Below are positions 8,477 to 16,126 of a stretch of DNA of 64,000 nt, piece by piece. The stretch lies in the NCBI RefSeq assembly GCF_012932675.1, contig NZ_JAAIIF010000013.1:1-64000 (forward strand), written 5' to 3'. Below the pieces are notes generated by a model that was not told the DNA's origin, did not search any database, and saw only the letters and a program-made list of their open reading frames with translations. Position 1 is the stretch's first letter; every line of letters starts with the position of its first letter. The translations under genes were made by a program, and so were the position numbers. The DNA is from Bifidobacterium erythrocebi. Its GTDB lineage: Bacteria > Actinomycetota > Actinomycetes > Actinomycetales > Bifidobacteriaceae.

Positions 8477-10087
8477 CTACTTGGTGTACTTGTCGTACCA
8501 CTTCTGCCAAATCTTGATGTTGGCGTCCAGGCCGAGCGTCGGCTCGCTGACCTTCTTCACGTAGGAATCCCATTCCTTGTCGACGCCGCCCTTCTGGACC
8601 CACTTGGCGATCTGGTTGTTCGCGTAGTTGGAGATGGCGGTGTTGTTGTTCTGCAGGGTGTTGGAATCCTCGGTGTCGGGGCGCACGTAGATCGGCACGA
8701 CGTCCTTGATGCCGTCGACGCGGTTGCGTGCTTCACGTATGGCCAGATCGGATGCGGTGACCTGATCGGCGTTGGTGTCGTTGACCATCTTCACGTCGTC
8801 GCGGATCCAGCCGCCGAAACGGTCCTGCAATGCGATGGCGCGGGTATCAGGATATTCGGCGTAGGCTTTAGCCTTGTCGATGGTGTACTGGTGGTCGCCG
8901 TCATCGGAGACGATATCCGGAATAGAGCCGAAGAATCCAGCCACGGAAAGCTTCTCGCCGTACATGGCGTTGATCACCTTGTAGATGGCGTCCTGGTTGG
9001 CGGCGTTCGGATTGACGGTCAGGCCGGAACCGGAGTAGGCCCAGCGGCAGGCATCCTGGGAGTAATCCCACTTGACCTGGGAGTCAGGGGTGGAGGCGTC
9101 CTTCTTCAGCGGCGGCAGGGTGACGTACTGATCGCCAAGCGCGTTGCCGTACTCGGCGTAATTGGACCAGCCGAAGGAGACACCGGTGCGTGCGGTCTTG
9201 CCGTCGCTGACGGTCTGTGCGGTGTACTGGGAATCATCGCGGGTGAGCACGTCCTTCGGGATGAGCCCCTGGGCCATCAGCTCGTGCAGGTAGGAGACGA
9301 CGTCCTTGAGCGCTTCGGAGGTGTAGTAGCTCTTGACCTTGCCGTTGTCCACATAGTAGCCCTGCTCGGAGGCGCCACCGCCCATGAAGGAGGTGACCAC
9401 GCCTTCGGAGTTCATCAGGGTCAGCGGGCTCCACAGGCCGAAGCCGATGCTGCGGATGTTCATCGGGATCTCATCGGCCTTGCCGTTGCCGTTCGGATCG
9501 TCGCTCTTGAAGGCCTTGAGCACGTTCTCGAGCTCGTCCCAGGTGGTCGGCGTCTGGAGGCCCAGTTTGTCCAGCCAGGTCTTGTTGATGAACATGTGGG
9601 TGCCGGAGACCTCGTAGCCTTTGCCTCGATCGGAGGGCAGCATGGCGATCTTCGTGCCGTCGGTGACGTACTTTTCGGCGCCCTTGTTGTTCTTGAGGAA
9701 CTTCTTGACGTTCGGCATCTTATCCAGATGCGGCTTCAGATCCTCGAAGTAGGTGCTGTACTTGGCCGCGTCGACCATGCTGAACAGGCTCAGGCCGATG
9801 TCGGGGAATTCGCCGGCGGCCATCTTGGCGCTCTTCTGCTGGTCCCAAGCATTGTCGGCGACTTCCTGCCACTTGATGGTGCAGTCGCAGGCGGCTTCCA
9901 GATCCTTGGAGTACTGGGTGTCCTTCATCGGATGGTCCGTCACGTTACGACGAACAAGAATGTTGACGATCGGCTTGCCGTTGGCGTCGGTGGTCGATTC
10001 CTTCTTTCCGCCGCAGCCGGCCATCGTGGTGGCCAGGGTTGCGACTGCCGCGATTGCCGCGAGCACGCGAACACTTCTTCGTGCCAT
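8477..10087 (-). CDS. Fructan-type oligosaccharide solute-binding lipoprotein
   Basis: A 536-residue extracellular binding protein of the LplA/family-1 cluster. The signal peptide (MARRSVRVLAAIAAVATLAT) ends in the lipobox MAGC, which places the lipid-modified Cys at residue 25. Ala/Gly and charged residues then lead into the two-lobe binding fold. The large size (over 500 aa) is typical of LplA-type proteins that bind longer oligosaccharides. It is the first gene of the operon with AAGGAAGAAGG before ATG. The GH32 enzyme at the operon end suggests short fructans or FOS as ligand. The ligand was not tested. Confidence 0.9.
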   Translation of the reverse strand: MARRSVRVLAAIAAVATLATTMAGCGGKKESTTDANGKPIVNILVRRNVTDHPMKDTQYSKDLEAACDCTIKWQEVADNAWDQQKSAKMAAGEFPDIGLSLFSMVDAAKYSTYFEDLKPHLDKMPNVKKFLKNNKGAEKYVTDGTKIAMLPSDRGKGYEVSGTHMFINKTWLDKLGLQTPTTWDELENVLKAFKSDDPNGNGKADEIPMNIRSIGFGLWSPLTLMNSEGVVTSFMGGGASEQGYYVDNGKVKSYYTSEALKDVVSYLHELMAQGLIPKDVLTRDDSQYTAQTVSDGKTARTGVSFGWSNYAEYGNALGDQYVTLPPLKKDASTPDSQVKWDYSQDACRWAYSGSGLTVNPNAANQDAIYKVINAMYGEKLSVAGFFGSIPDIVSDDGDHQYTIDKAKAYAEYPDTRAIALQDRFGGWIRDDVKMVNDTNADQVTASDLAIREARNRVDGIKDVVPIYVRPDTEDSNTLQNNNTAISNYANNQIAKWVQKGGVDKEWDSYVKKVSEPTLGLDANIKIWQKWYDKYTK

Positions 10088-10192
10088 GTTGTCCTTCTTC
10101 CTTATGGTTCCTTCTTGTTCTTGCCGATGCGATTCGCAACGACGCGAACCGGTTCGATCACTGGCTTTGTGATCTCCCCTTGCAGTGATTTC

Positions 10193-10221
10193 AATATAGA
10201 GCGTTAATCGTTTAATGTCAA
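10193..10221 (-). promoter_or_regulatory. Sigma-70-type promoter of the fructan operon
   Basis: On the minus strand TTGACA (10216-10221) and TATATT (10193-10198) are separated by 17 bp, near consensus. A 12-bp operator-like palindrome fills the spacer. The leader to the first ATG is about 100 nt. Confidence 0.8.
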
Positions 10222-10236
10222 AACGTTAAACGATTA
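10204..10236. promoter_or_regulatory. Pair of LacI-type operators
   Basis: TTAATCGTTTAA (10204-10215) and TTAAACGATTA (10226-10236) are inverted copies. Each is a near-palindrome with a central CG, the LacI-family hallmark. One lies between -35 and -10, the other just upstream of -35. Confidence 0.75.
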
Positions 10237-10352
10237 TTTCAATGGTTAGCGCTCTCATGACCATTCTTCGCGCATGGCATGCAAACGTGGGCATCGGCTT
10301 CATCGCACCGCTCACGCCACCCCATGCCCGCAACCTCAATCACGACACGCCG

Positions 10353-10364
10353 TTAATCGTTTGA
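10353..10364. promoter_or_regulatory. Third, distal LacI-type operator
   Basis: TTAATCGTTTGA repeats the operator sequence 149 bp upstream of the promoter-proximal copy. That distance would allow DNA looping by a tetrameric repressor (inference). Confidence 0.55.
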
Positions 10365-10456
10365 CGTATGTCATCGGCATGTCATCGCCGGCATTAATGC
10401 ATAACCATCGGCACACCACATAATTCGGCCATGTGCACCCACCGCATCCCGCAACT

Positions 10457-10584
10457 GGTGTCCGATTCACTCGAATCGGACACCCAGGCACCCCCTCTTC
10501 CCCTCCGCATGACCGATTCGCCCGAATCAGGCAACCGATCGTCTCTCTGTGCCCCCTATATAGCCGATTCACCCGAATCGGACA
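10457..10584. repeat. Three hairpins spaced exactly 51 bp apart
   Basis: CCGATTC-N4-GAATCGG-type inverted repeats begin at 10462, 10513 and 10564, an exact 51-bp period. The first copy is a perfect 12-bp stem GGTGTCCGATTC / GAATCGGACACC with loop ACTC. The second has one mismatch in the right arm. The sequence between the hairpins is not conserved, so the hairpin is the conserved part. Confidence 0.9.
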
Positions 10585-10610
10585 GCCAGCGCACATACTT
10601 CCCTTGTCTT

Positions 10611-10982
10611 GTCGCGAAACAGCATGAAACCCCGCTATCACATGCAAAACACGACGAAACGACGGCAAACCCGTCGCAATATGACATGAATCATAACGGC
10701 CACCTGAAAATTACGACAGAACGAAGCTATATTTGTCGCAAAACAGCATGAAACCCCATCGTCACCTGCAAATCACGACAAAACAAGGCCGGATATGTCG
10801 CAAAACAGCATGAAACCTCGCTATCACATGCAAAACACGACGAAACGACGGCAAACCCGTCGCAAAATGACATGAACCACGGCGATCACCTGAAAATAAC
10901 GACAGAACAGAGCCGGATCTGTCGCGAAATGACCTGAGTTGCGGCGATTGCGTGCGATATGCGACAAACAAATACAACCCCG
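10611..10982. repeat. Six tandem 62-bp repeats
   Basis: GTCGC recurs at 10611, 10673, 10735, 10797, 10859 and 10921, an exact 62-bp period. Copies 1 and 4 are almost identical, as are 2 and 5, giving a 186-bp higher-order unit. Each copy has two half-sites sharing GCAAAACA-N4-GAAAC, 30 bp apart, with swapped flanks (GTC..GCAT and CAT..CGAC). The last copy is decayed. Because 62 is not a multiple of three, the array cannot encode a protein repeat. There are no unique spacers. Confidence 0.93.
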
Positions 10983-11163
10983 GCGTACGGCCACGGCACA
11001 CAACGACAAATAACGACGCAAGACGGCATACAAAAAGCGCCGGGCACGTATGTACACGCACCCGACGCCACAAAAGTTGCGATCTCACACGATCACGGCC
11101 TTACGCGGTTCCAAGCCTCACGCCGTCACAATCGCATTCCACCGCCTCAGTGCAAAAGCAACC

Positions 11164-12579
11164 TCACTGCTGCTTGCGATCCTCCTTCAGGAAGAAGGAG
11201 AATATGAATACGATCACGACCAGAACCAGGCCGAACACATAGCCGTACCGGGAACCGGCAACGAAGCTCTGCGCCTCGCTCGCCCCGGACCCCATGCCCA
11301 GCAGGCAGGTGGCCACGGCGGTGCCGATGGCGCCGCACACCTGCTGCATGGTGTTGAGAATCGTGGAACCGTCGGCGGCGAGCTCGCGCGGCAGACCCTT
11401 CAATGCCGCGGACTGCGCGGACTGCTGCATCAGCGGAATGCCGATCATGAACACCACGTGCGCCAGCACGAAGAACGCAGGAGCGGTGGTGACGCCGATA
11501 ACCAGGAACAGCACGGAGCCGATGATGGCCACCACGGCGCCGGCACGCACCAGCGGGCGTGCACCGACCTTGTCGTACATGCGGCCGGTGGCGAACGAGC
11601 AGATGGCGTTGATCACGCCGCCCGCAAGCATCAGCATGCCGGCGACGGACGAGTTAAGCCCCAGGCCACGTTGCAGTTCCTGCGGGGCAAGATACATGAT
11701 CGCCAACGTGCAGGCGAAGGAGCAGGTGACCATCAGCGCCGGGGTACGGAAGGATGCGATGCCCAACGCACGCAGATCCAGCACCGGATTGTCGATGTGC
11801 AGCTGGCGGTACGCGTAGAACGCGACGACCACGATGCCGACGACCAGCAGCACGACCACCAGCGCGGAGAAGCCCATATCGGCCACCAGGCTCACGCCGG
11901 CAACCAGGCAGCCGAAACCGATCACCGATGCGACGACGGATAGGATGTCGACCTTCGGGCGGGTCGTTTCGATCGGGGTGACGAAGAAGGCCACGGTGCA
12001 CACAATGGCAACGAGCGCCACAACGGCGAACAGCACGAAGATCGCACGCCAGGAGAACGCGCCGATCAGAATGCCGGACAGGGTCGGGCCGATCACCGGC
12101 GCGAACATGATCACCAGACCGGCCACACCGTTGGCGGCACCGATCATAAACGGCGGGAACACGCGCATGATCGCGGCATACATGGTCGGCAGCACAATGC
12201 CGGTGCCGATGCCCTGGATGATTCGACCGGCCAGCACCAGTGCGAATACCGGAGCGCATGCGGACAGCGCGGAGCCGACTGCGAAGCAGACCAATGCGAA
12301 CAGCACCAGCGTCTTGGCCTTGATCCACTTGAGCAGGAATCCGACGCACGGCAGCACCACGCCGATGGCGAGCATGTAGCCGACAACCATCCACTGCGCG
12401 GTGCCGGTGGTGATGCCGAACGCATCGCACAGGTCGGGCAGGGCGATGTTCATGGACGTTTCGGACAGCATGCCCAGGAACGCGCCGATATACAGGCCAA
12501 GCATCACCTTATGCGGATGCTTGAATTGGGGTTGATCATGATTCGATGGAGCGTGTTGCGTTGCTGCGCTTTGTGACAC
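11164..12579 (-). CDS. MFS drug-efflux transporter, DHA2-like
   Basis: A 471-residue major facilitator with 12-14 predicted spans. Motif A-like and motif C-like segments (GRIIQGIGTGIVLPTMYAAI, GLVIMFAPVIGPTLSGIL) mark it as a proton-coupled exporter of the EmrB/LmrB type. The start is GTG at 12579, preceded by GAAGGGA. The protein begins with about 25 hydrophilic residues before the first span. Its leader contains two terminator-like hairpins, see 12699-12800, suggesting control by attenuation. The substrate is unknown. Confidence 0.88.
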   Translation of the reverse strand: MSQSAATQHAPSNHDQPQFKHPHKVMLGLYIGAFLGMLSETSMNIALPDLCDAFGITTGTAQWMVVGYMLAIGVVLPCVGFLLKWIKAKTLVLFALVCFAVGSALSACAPVFALVLAGRIIQGIGTGIVLPTMYAAIMRVFPPFMIGAANGVAGLVIMFAPVIGPTLSGILIGAFSWRAIFVLFAVVALVAIVCTVAFFVTPIETTRPKVDILSVVASVIGFGCLVAGVSLVADMGFSALVVVLLVVGIVVVAFYAYRQLHIDNPVLDLRALGIASFRTPALMVTCSFACTLAIMYLAPQELQRGLGLNSSVAGMLMLAGGVINAICSFATGRMYDKVGARPLVRAGAVVAIIGSVLFLVIGVTTAPAFFVLAHVVFMIGIPLMQQSAQSAALKGLPRELAADGSTILNTMQQVCGAIGTAVATCLLGMGSGASEAQSFVAGSRYGYVFGLVLVVIVFIFSFFLKEDRKQQ

Positions 12580-12698
12580 GGTTTCCCTTCGTCTTTCTTT
12601 TCGTCTTGTTCGTTCGTCTTATCTCAATGGTTCTTTCGCCCGAGCCGTCCAGTCACCGCATTGCGCATCTGCATGTGGTTGCATGCCGGCATGCAAAA

Positions 12699-12726
12699 GC
12701 CCGGATCGCCATATGCGGATCCGGGC
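12699..12726 (-). promoter_or_regulatory. Second terminator-like hairpin in the MFS leader
   Basis: Arms GCCCGGATC / GATCCGGGC with a 10-nt loop. On the minus strand it is followed by TTTT, giving an intrinsic-terminator layout about 120 bp upstream of the MFS start codon. Confidence 0.65.
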
Positions 12727-12752
12727 CTCACTGCCTGTTCTCGGGGCAAAGA

Positions 12753-12800
12753 AAAACCGCACGGCACACACCTCGTATATCGGCTATGCCATGCGGTTTT
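12753..12800 (-). promoter_or_regulatory. First terminator-like hairpin in the MFS leader
   Basis: AAACCGCA-C-GGCA pairs with TGCC-A-TGCGGTTT. On the minus strand the stem runs into GCGGTTTTTCTTT, a good U-tract. No minus-strand gene lies upstream, so this more likely belongs to the MFS leader than to the end of another transcript. Confidence 0.65.
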
Positions 12801-12944
12801 GGAAAACAGTGGTCAACCTATCACGAATACACATTCCTCGTAAGCCAGCCGGGCGTGTCGTACCTATCGGTGATCCACGGATCACAAACCGCAAGACTCG
12901 TGCCGCACCCGGCGCGGCGGCGAAAAGTCATTTACAGTGGAGTC

Positions 12945-13970
12945 ATGAGAAGCATCATCATGCGGGCATTGACGCTGATCGACCACGCGTTCGTGTTCTG
13001 GAACAATTCGTTTCCCGGAAGCGTCATCAATCGTTTCGCCAGGCGCAACGGCGGAACATTGTCCAACGGCATGGCCTACAACCTGCTGTTCGCGTTCTTC
13101 TCCGGCATCTGGACGGTATTCGCCGTCGTCACGCTGTTCTTCACCAAGAACACCACGATGCTCGATTGGTTCATCTCCACTCTTGAACGCACTATTCCAG
13201 GGCTGAGCATCACCGATTCGATGGTGGATGGAATCTCATCGACCATGACCTGGACCGGTGTACTGACGTTCTGTATCTTCATATGGAAGGTGCTGTGCTG
13301 TCTTGATGCGTGGCGCAACGCCGCCTGGACGATGATGGATCGTCCCAAGCCTTTCTTCGACCCGATCCAGATACGATTCTTCGATGCCGTTGCCTTCATT
13401 CTGGTGGCGCTGATGTTCGTCGTCTCCAGTATCGCCGGCGTAATTTCGGGCGGCATTGTACGCCGCATCGTCAATCTGCTTCACGATCTCGCCATGCTGC
13501 CGGAATCCAACACCACGCTTGCGAATTCGATGCTGCTTGATCTTTCCGGCTTTCTCATCGGCCTGGTGCTCAATATTCTGCTTATGGCGCTGATGTTCTG
13601 TTTCGTGGCCCGCATCCGGTGCGACAAGCGTCTTACCGTATTCGTCTGTCTGATCGGCGGCCTGGTGATTTCCATACTTCAGCTGCTGGGAAGCCGCCTG
13701 CTGGGAGGTGCGACGTCGAACCCTCTGCTGGCCCCGTTCAGCGTGTTCATCGGCGTGCTGATCTGGTTCAGCTTCATCGCGCAGATTCTGATGTATTGCG
13801 CTTCGTTCATCGGCCAGGCGCAGGCCGTGCTCGATGAGCGCATCGAGGCGCAGGCCGCGGAGAAGTCCATTGAAACGGCCATGGATTCAGCTGACGTGCC
13901 AAGCGGTACAAGCGACACAAACGCTACAGGCGACACAGACGTTTCGCATGATCCGCACGAATCGCGGTAA
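12945..13970 (+). CDS. YihY/BrkB-family membrane protein
   Basis: A 341-residue integral membrane protein with six or so spans (for example IWTVFAVVTLFF, VAFILVALMFVVSSIAGVI, LIGLVLNILLMALMFCFVA). The N-terminal region with GGTLSNGMAYNLLFAFF matches the family signature around the first span. It has often been mislabelled 'ribonuclease BN'; no nuclease residues exist and the function is unknown. Start: ATG at 12945 after a weak AGTGGAGTC. An alternative ATG lies at 12960. A long upstream in-frame extension lacks membrane logic and crosses the MFS leader, so it was discarded. The C-terminal 50 residues are Asp/Thr/Ser-rich and soluble. Confidence 0.87.
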   Translation: MRSIIMRALTLIDHAFVFWNNSFPGSVINRFARRNGGTLSNGMAYNLLFAFFSGIWTVFAVVTLFFTKNTTMLDWFISTLERTIPGLSITDSMVDGISSTMTWTGVLTFCIFIWKVLCCLDAWRNAAWTMMDRPKPFFDPIQIRFFDAVAFILVALMFVVSSIAGVISGGIVRRIVNLLHDLAMLPESNTTLANSMLLDLSGFLIGLVLNILLMALMFCFVARIRCDKRLTVFVCLIGGLVISILQLLGSRLLGGATSNPLLAPFSVFIGVLIWFSFIAQILMYCASFIGQAQAVLDERIEAQAAEKSIETAMDSADVPSGTSDTNATGDTDVSHDPHESR

Positions 13971-14006
13971 TCCACGCGAACGCCTCACGAACGTATCGCG
14001 AACACC

Positions 14007-14825
14007 TTACTTGCGCTTGCCGGTCGTCTCCTCGGCTTCCGGTTCGATCTGCTTGGCCAATACCAGTTCGTTCACCAGTTCGCGCGTCTTCGCGGCGGTG
14101 TCGGCGTCGAGTCCGTCGTCGGTGATCACCGTATCCACCTGCTCGAATCTGGCGAACAGCGACAGCGACGTGCAGCTCCACTTCGTGTGGTCGGTCAGGA
14201 TGATCGTGCGGTCGGCGATGTCCATCATCGCCATGTCGGTGGCGGCTTCGAGGGAGTTCGGCATGAGGAAGCCCCTGGGGATCGAGACGGAATGCGTGCC
14301 CAGGAACACGGTGTTCACGCGCAGCGAAGCGATCACCTTGTCGGCGATCGGGCCGACCAGCGAGTTGGAGCGGGTGGTCACACCGCCCGTGACAATGACT
14401 TCGACGTCCTTCGACTCGAGCGCCTGCACCAGTTCCGCGACGGGAATCGAGTTGGTGAGGATGGTGATGCCGCTGGCCTGCTGGCTTTCCAGCAGGTGCT
14501 GGGCGAATACATATGCCGTGGTGCCGCCGCCGATAGCGATCACGTCGCCGGGCGACACGTAGTTCACGGCTTCCTGCGCGATGGCGTCCTTGAGACTGAT
14601 GTCCATCTGCGATTTGACGGAGAACAACGGCTCGCTCAACAGCGTGCTGGTGGTGACGGCACCGCCATGCACGCGCTTGAGCAAGCCCTTGTCCGCCAGC
14701 TCCGCAATGTCGCGTCTGATGGTCATTGCGGAAACGCCAAGCTCCTTGCTCAGCGCCGTTATACGAACGGCTCCGCGGGTACGCAGTCGGCTGAGAATCA
14801 GATGTTGGCGTTGTGACGAAATCAT
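14007..14825 (-). CDS. DeoR/GlpR-family transcriptional regulator
   Basis: A 272-residue repressor. The N-terminal DeoR helix-turn-helix spans about residues 5-55, with the recognition segment MTIRRDIAELADKGLLKRVHGGA. The C-terminal DeoR sensor domain has the sugar-phosphate isomerase-like fold (GDVIAIGGGTTAYVFAQHL, VTGGVTTRSNSLVG). Such regulators usually answer phosphorylated sugars. The ATG at 14825 was chosen because GATAAT stands 6 nt before it and no ribosome site is present, implying a leaderless transcript. No sugar operon is adjacent, so the target is unknown. Confidence 0.9.
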   Translation of the reverse strand: MISSQRQHLILSRLRTRGAVRITALSKELGVSAMTIRRDIAELADKGLLKRVHGGAVTTSTLLSEPLFSVKSQMDISLKDAIAQEAVNYVSPGDVIAIGGGTTAYVFAQHLLESQQASGITILTNSIPVAELVQALESKDVEVIVTGGVTTRSNSLVGPIADKVIASLRVNTVFLGTHSVSIPRGFLMPNSLEAATDMAMMDIADRTIILTDHTKWSCTSLSLFARFEQVDTVITDDGLDADTAAKTRELVNELVLAKQIEPEAEETTGKRK

Positions 14826-14837
14826 GTGCACATTATC
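14826..14837 (-). promoter_or_regulatory. -10 element of a likely leaderless promoter (DeoR gene)
   Basis: GATAAT lies 6 nt before the ATG on the minus strand. Confidence 0.5.
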
Positions 14838-14926
14838 GCACGCAATACACCATTAATCAAAACAGCTTGTGCGTTTTCATATCGCAATATGTGCAGTTTT
14901 TCGTCCGAATATGATTCCGAATGCGA

Positions 14927-16075
14927 TTACAGGTCGGCGCCCACGGCATCGGCCACATGCTCGAAGCCATCGCGCTTCAGCAGCTGCGCAAGACCGCGCT
15001 TGAGCACGGTGATCTGCTGCGGGCCGCGGTACATGAGCGAGGAGATGAACATCACCAGATCGGCGCCGGCGCGGATCTTTGCATACGCCTGCTCCGGCGT
15101 GAACACGCCGCCGATGCCCGCGATTGCGAAACGATCGCCGTACGTGCGGCGCACTTGGGCCACCAGCGCCTCGGAGGCACGCGTGCACGGGCCGCCGGAC
15201 AGGCCGCCCTCCCAGTCGCGCGGAATGTCCAGCCCGGTGCGGTCCTTCTGTAGATTCGCCAGCGACACGCCCTGCACGTTGTGCTCGGCAAGCACGTCAA
15301 GCAGCTCATGCAGCTCGCCCCACGACTTGTTCAGCGGCAGCTTCACCAGTGTGGGCTGCGGGCGGTCGATGCCATCGAGCGCGGTGAACAGCTTGTCGAG
15401 GTTCTCGGGGCTTTCGGTGAACGGTTCGCCTGCGGTGGTGTTCGGGCAGGAGACGTTCACCTCCACCATCGCGGTACGGCCGGCCGCACGGCGCATGGAG
15501 ATGCAGTAATCCTCGATGCCCTCGTCCAGATCACCGACCTTGTCGTCGTTGGTACGGGCGATCGAGACGGAGACCTGCATGTTCCGCGCGTTCGTCCAGG
15601 CCTTCTCGGCACGGTCGATCACCTTGTCGGAACCGATGTTGGCCAAGCCCACATGGACCATCATCGAATCGTATTCGGGTAGGCGGTGGAACCACGGCTT
15701 CGGGTTGCCCGGGCACGGGCGGGACGTGGTGGATCCCACCGTCTCGAAGCCGAATCCGGCATTGTCCAGCAGCACCGGCATATCGCAGTTCTTGTCAAGG
15801 CCGGCGGACAGGCCGAACGGGTTGGCGAAGTTCACGCCCATGACCTCGGTCTCCAGCACCGGATCGGTGTAGTCGAGCATTTCGCGGCATGCCCACATCA
15901 GCGGCGGCACGCGCTTGGTGACCTTGCAGAACGTGATCATGCGGTCGTGCGCCTCGTCCGGCGGCACATTGAACACGAAATTCGGCTTGATGATGTGCTT
16001 ATAGCCGAACGTGAACAGGTCCGTGGTGGCCTTGTTCACGGCATCATGCCAGAAACTCTCGGAAACGTAGCTCAT
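14927..16075 (-). CDS. pyrD: Dihydroorotate dehydrogenase, class 2-like
   Basis: A 382-residue FMN enzyme of pyrimidine synthesis that oxidises dihydroorotate to orotate. The N-terminal helical extension (residues 8-55) and the segments NPFGLSAGLDKN, GSTTSRPCPGNPKP and GLSGGPC fit the membrane-associated, quinone-dependent class 2. The catalytic-loop motif reads NVSCPNT, with Cys210 where class 2 enzymes such as human DHODH carry the base Ser (NVSSPNT). Cysteine is the class 1 base. Start ATG at 16075 has AAAGGACG upstream, which excludes the longer form starting at 16102. No other pyr genes are nearby. Confidence 0.9.
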   Translation of the reverse strand: MSYVSESFWHDAVNKATTDLFTFGYKHIIKPNFVFNVPPDEAHDRMITFCKVTKRVPPLMWACREMLDYTDPVLETEVMGVNFANPFGLSAGLDKNCDMPVLLDNAGFGFETVGSTTSRPCPGNPKPWFHRLPEYDSMMVHVGLANIGSDKVIDRAEKAWTNARNMQVSVSIARTNDDKVGDLDEGIEDYCISMRRAAGRTAMVEVNVSCPNTTAGEPFTESPENLDKLFTALDGIDRPQPTLVKLPLNKSWGELHELLDVLAEHNVQGVSLANLQKDRTGLDIPRDWEGGLSGGPCTRASEALVAQVRRTYGDRFAIAGIGGVFTPEQAYAKIRAGADLVMFISSLMYRGPQQITVLKRGLAQLLKRDGFEHVADAVGADL

Positions 16076-16126
16076 AATCGTCCTTTCGCAACGCAACGGC
16101 ACACGTCAGTGTACGCCATCAATCAA

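Larger units (their letters stand above)
10088..11163. other. 1.1-kb gene-free region
   Basis: This region separates the start of the fructan operon from the 3' end of the MFS gene. It holds the promoter, the operators and both repeat arrays. Open frames on the minus strand end at 10762, 10824 and 10886, exactly 62 bp apart, so they are products of the repeat period rather than genes. Confidence 0.8.
12580..12944. other. Divergent intergenic region, MFS and YihY genes
   Basis: 365 bp holding the MFS leader with its two hairpins and the upstream region of the plus-strand YihY gene. A 13-codon GTG ORF (12728-12769, minus) overlaps the 3' arm of the first hairpin, but its ribosome site is badly spaced. 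Confidence 0.5.

Noticed and set aside
10611..10982. CRISPR array
   Set aside because: Copies are contiguous, with no unique spacers and no cas genes in the window.
10336..11088. Minus-strand ORFs through the repeat block, with GCPIRVNR-like and CHFATDL-like peptides
   Set aside because: The 62-bp period shifts frame at each copy. The stops fall exactly 62 bp apart in the three frames. The peptides are products of DNA repeats, with no start signals or codon bias.
12728..12769. 13-codon leader peptide CRAVFLCPENRQ upstream of the MFS gene
   Set aside because: Its GAGG is only about 1 nt from the GTG, too close for normal initiation. Kept only as part of the attenuator hypothesis.
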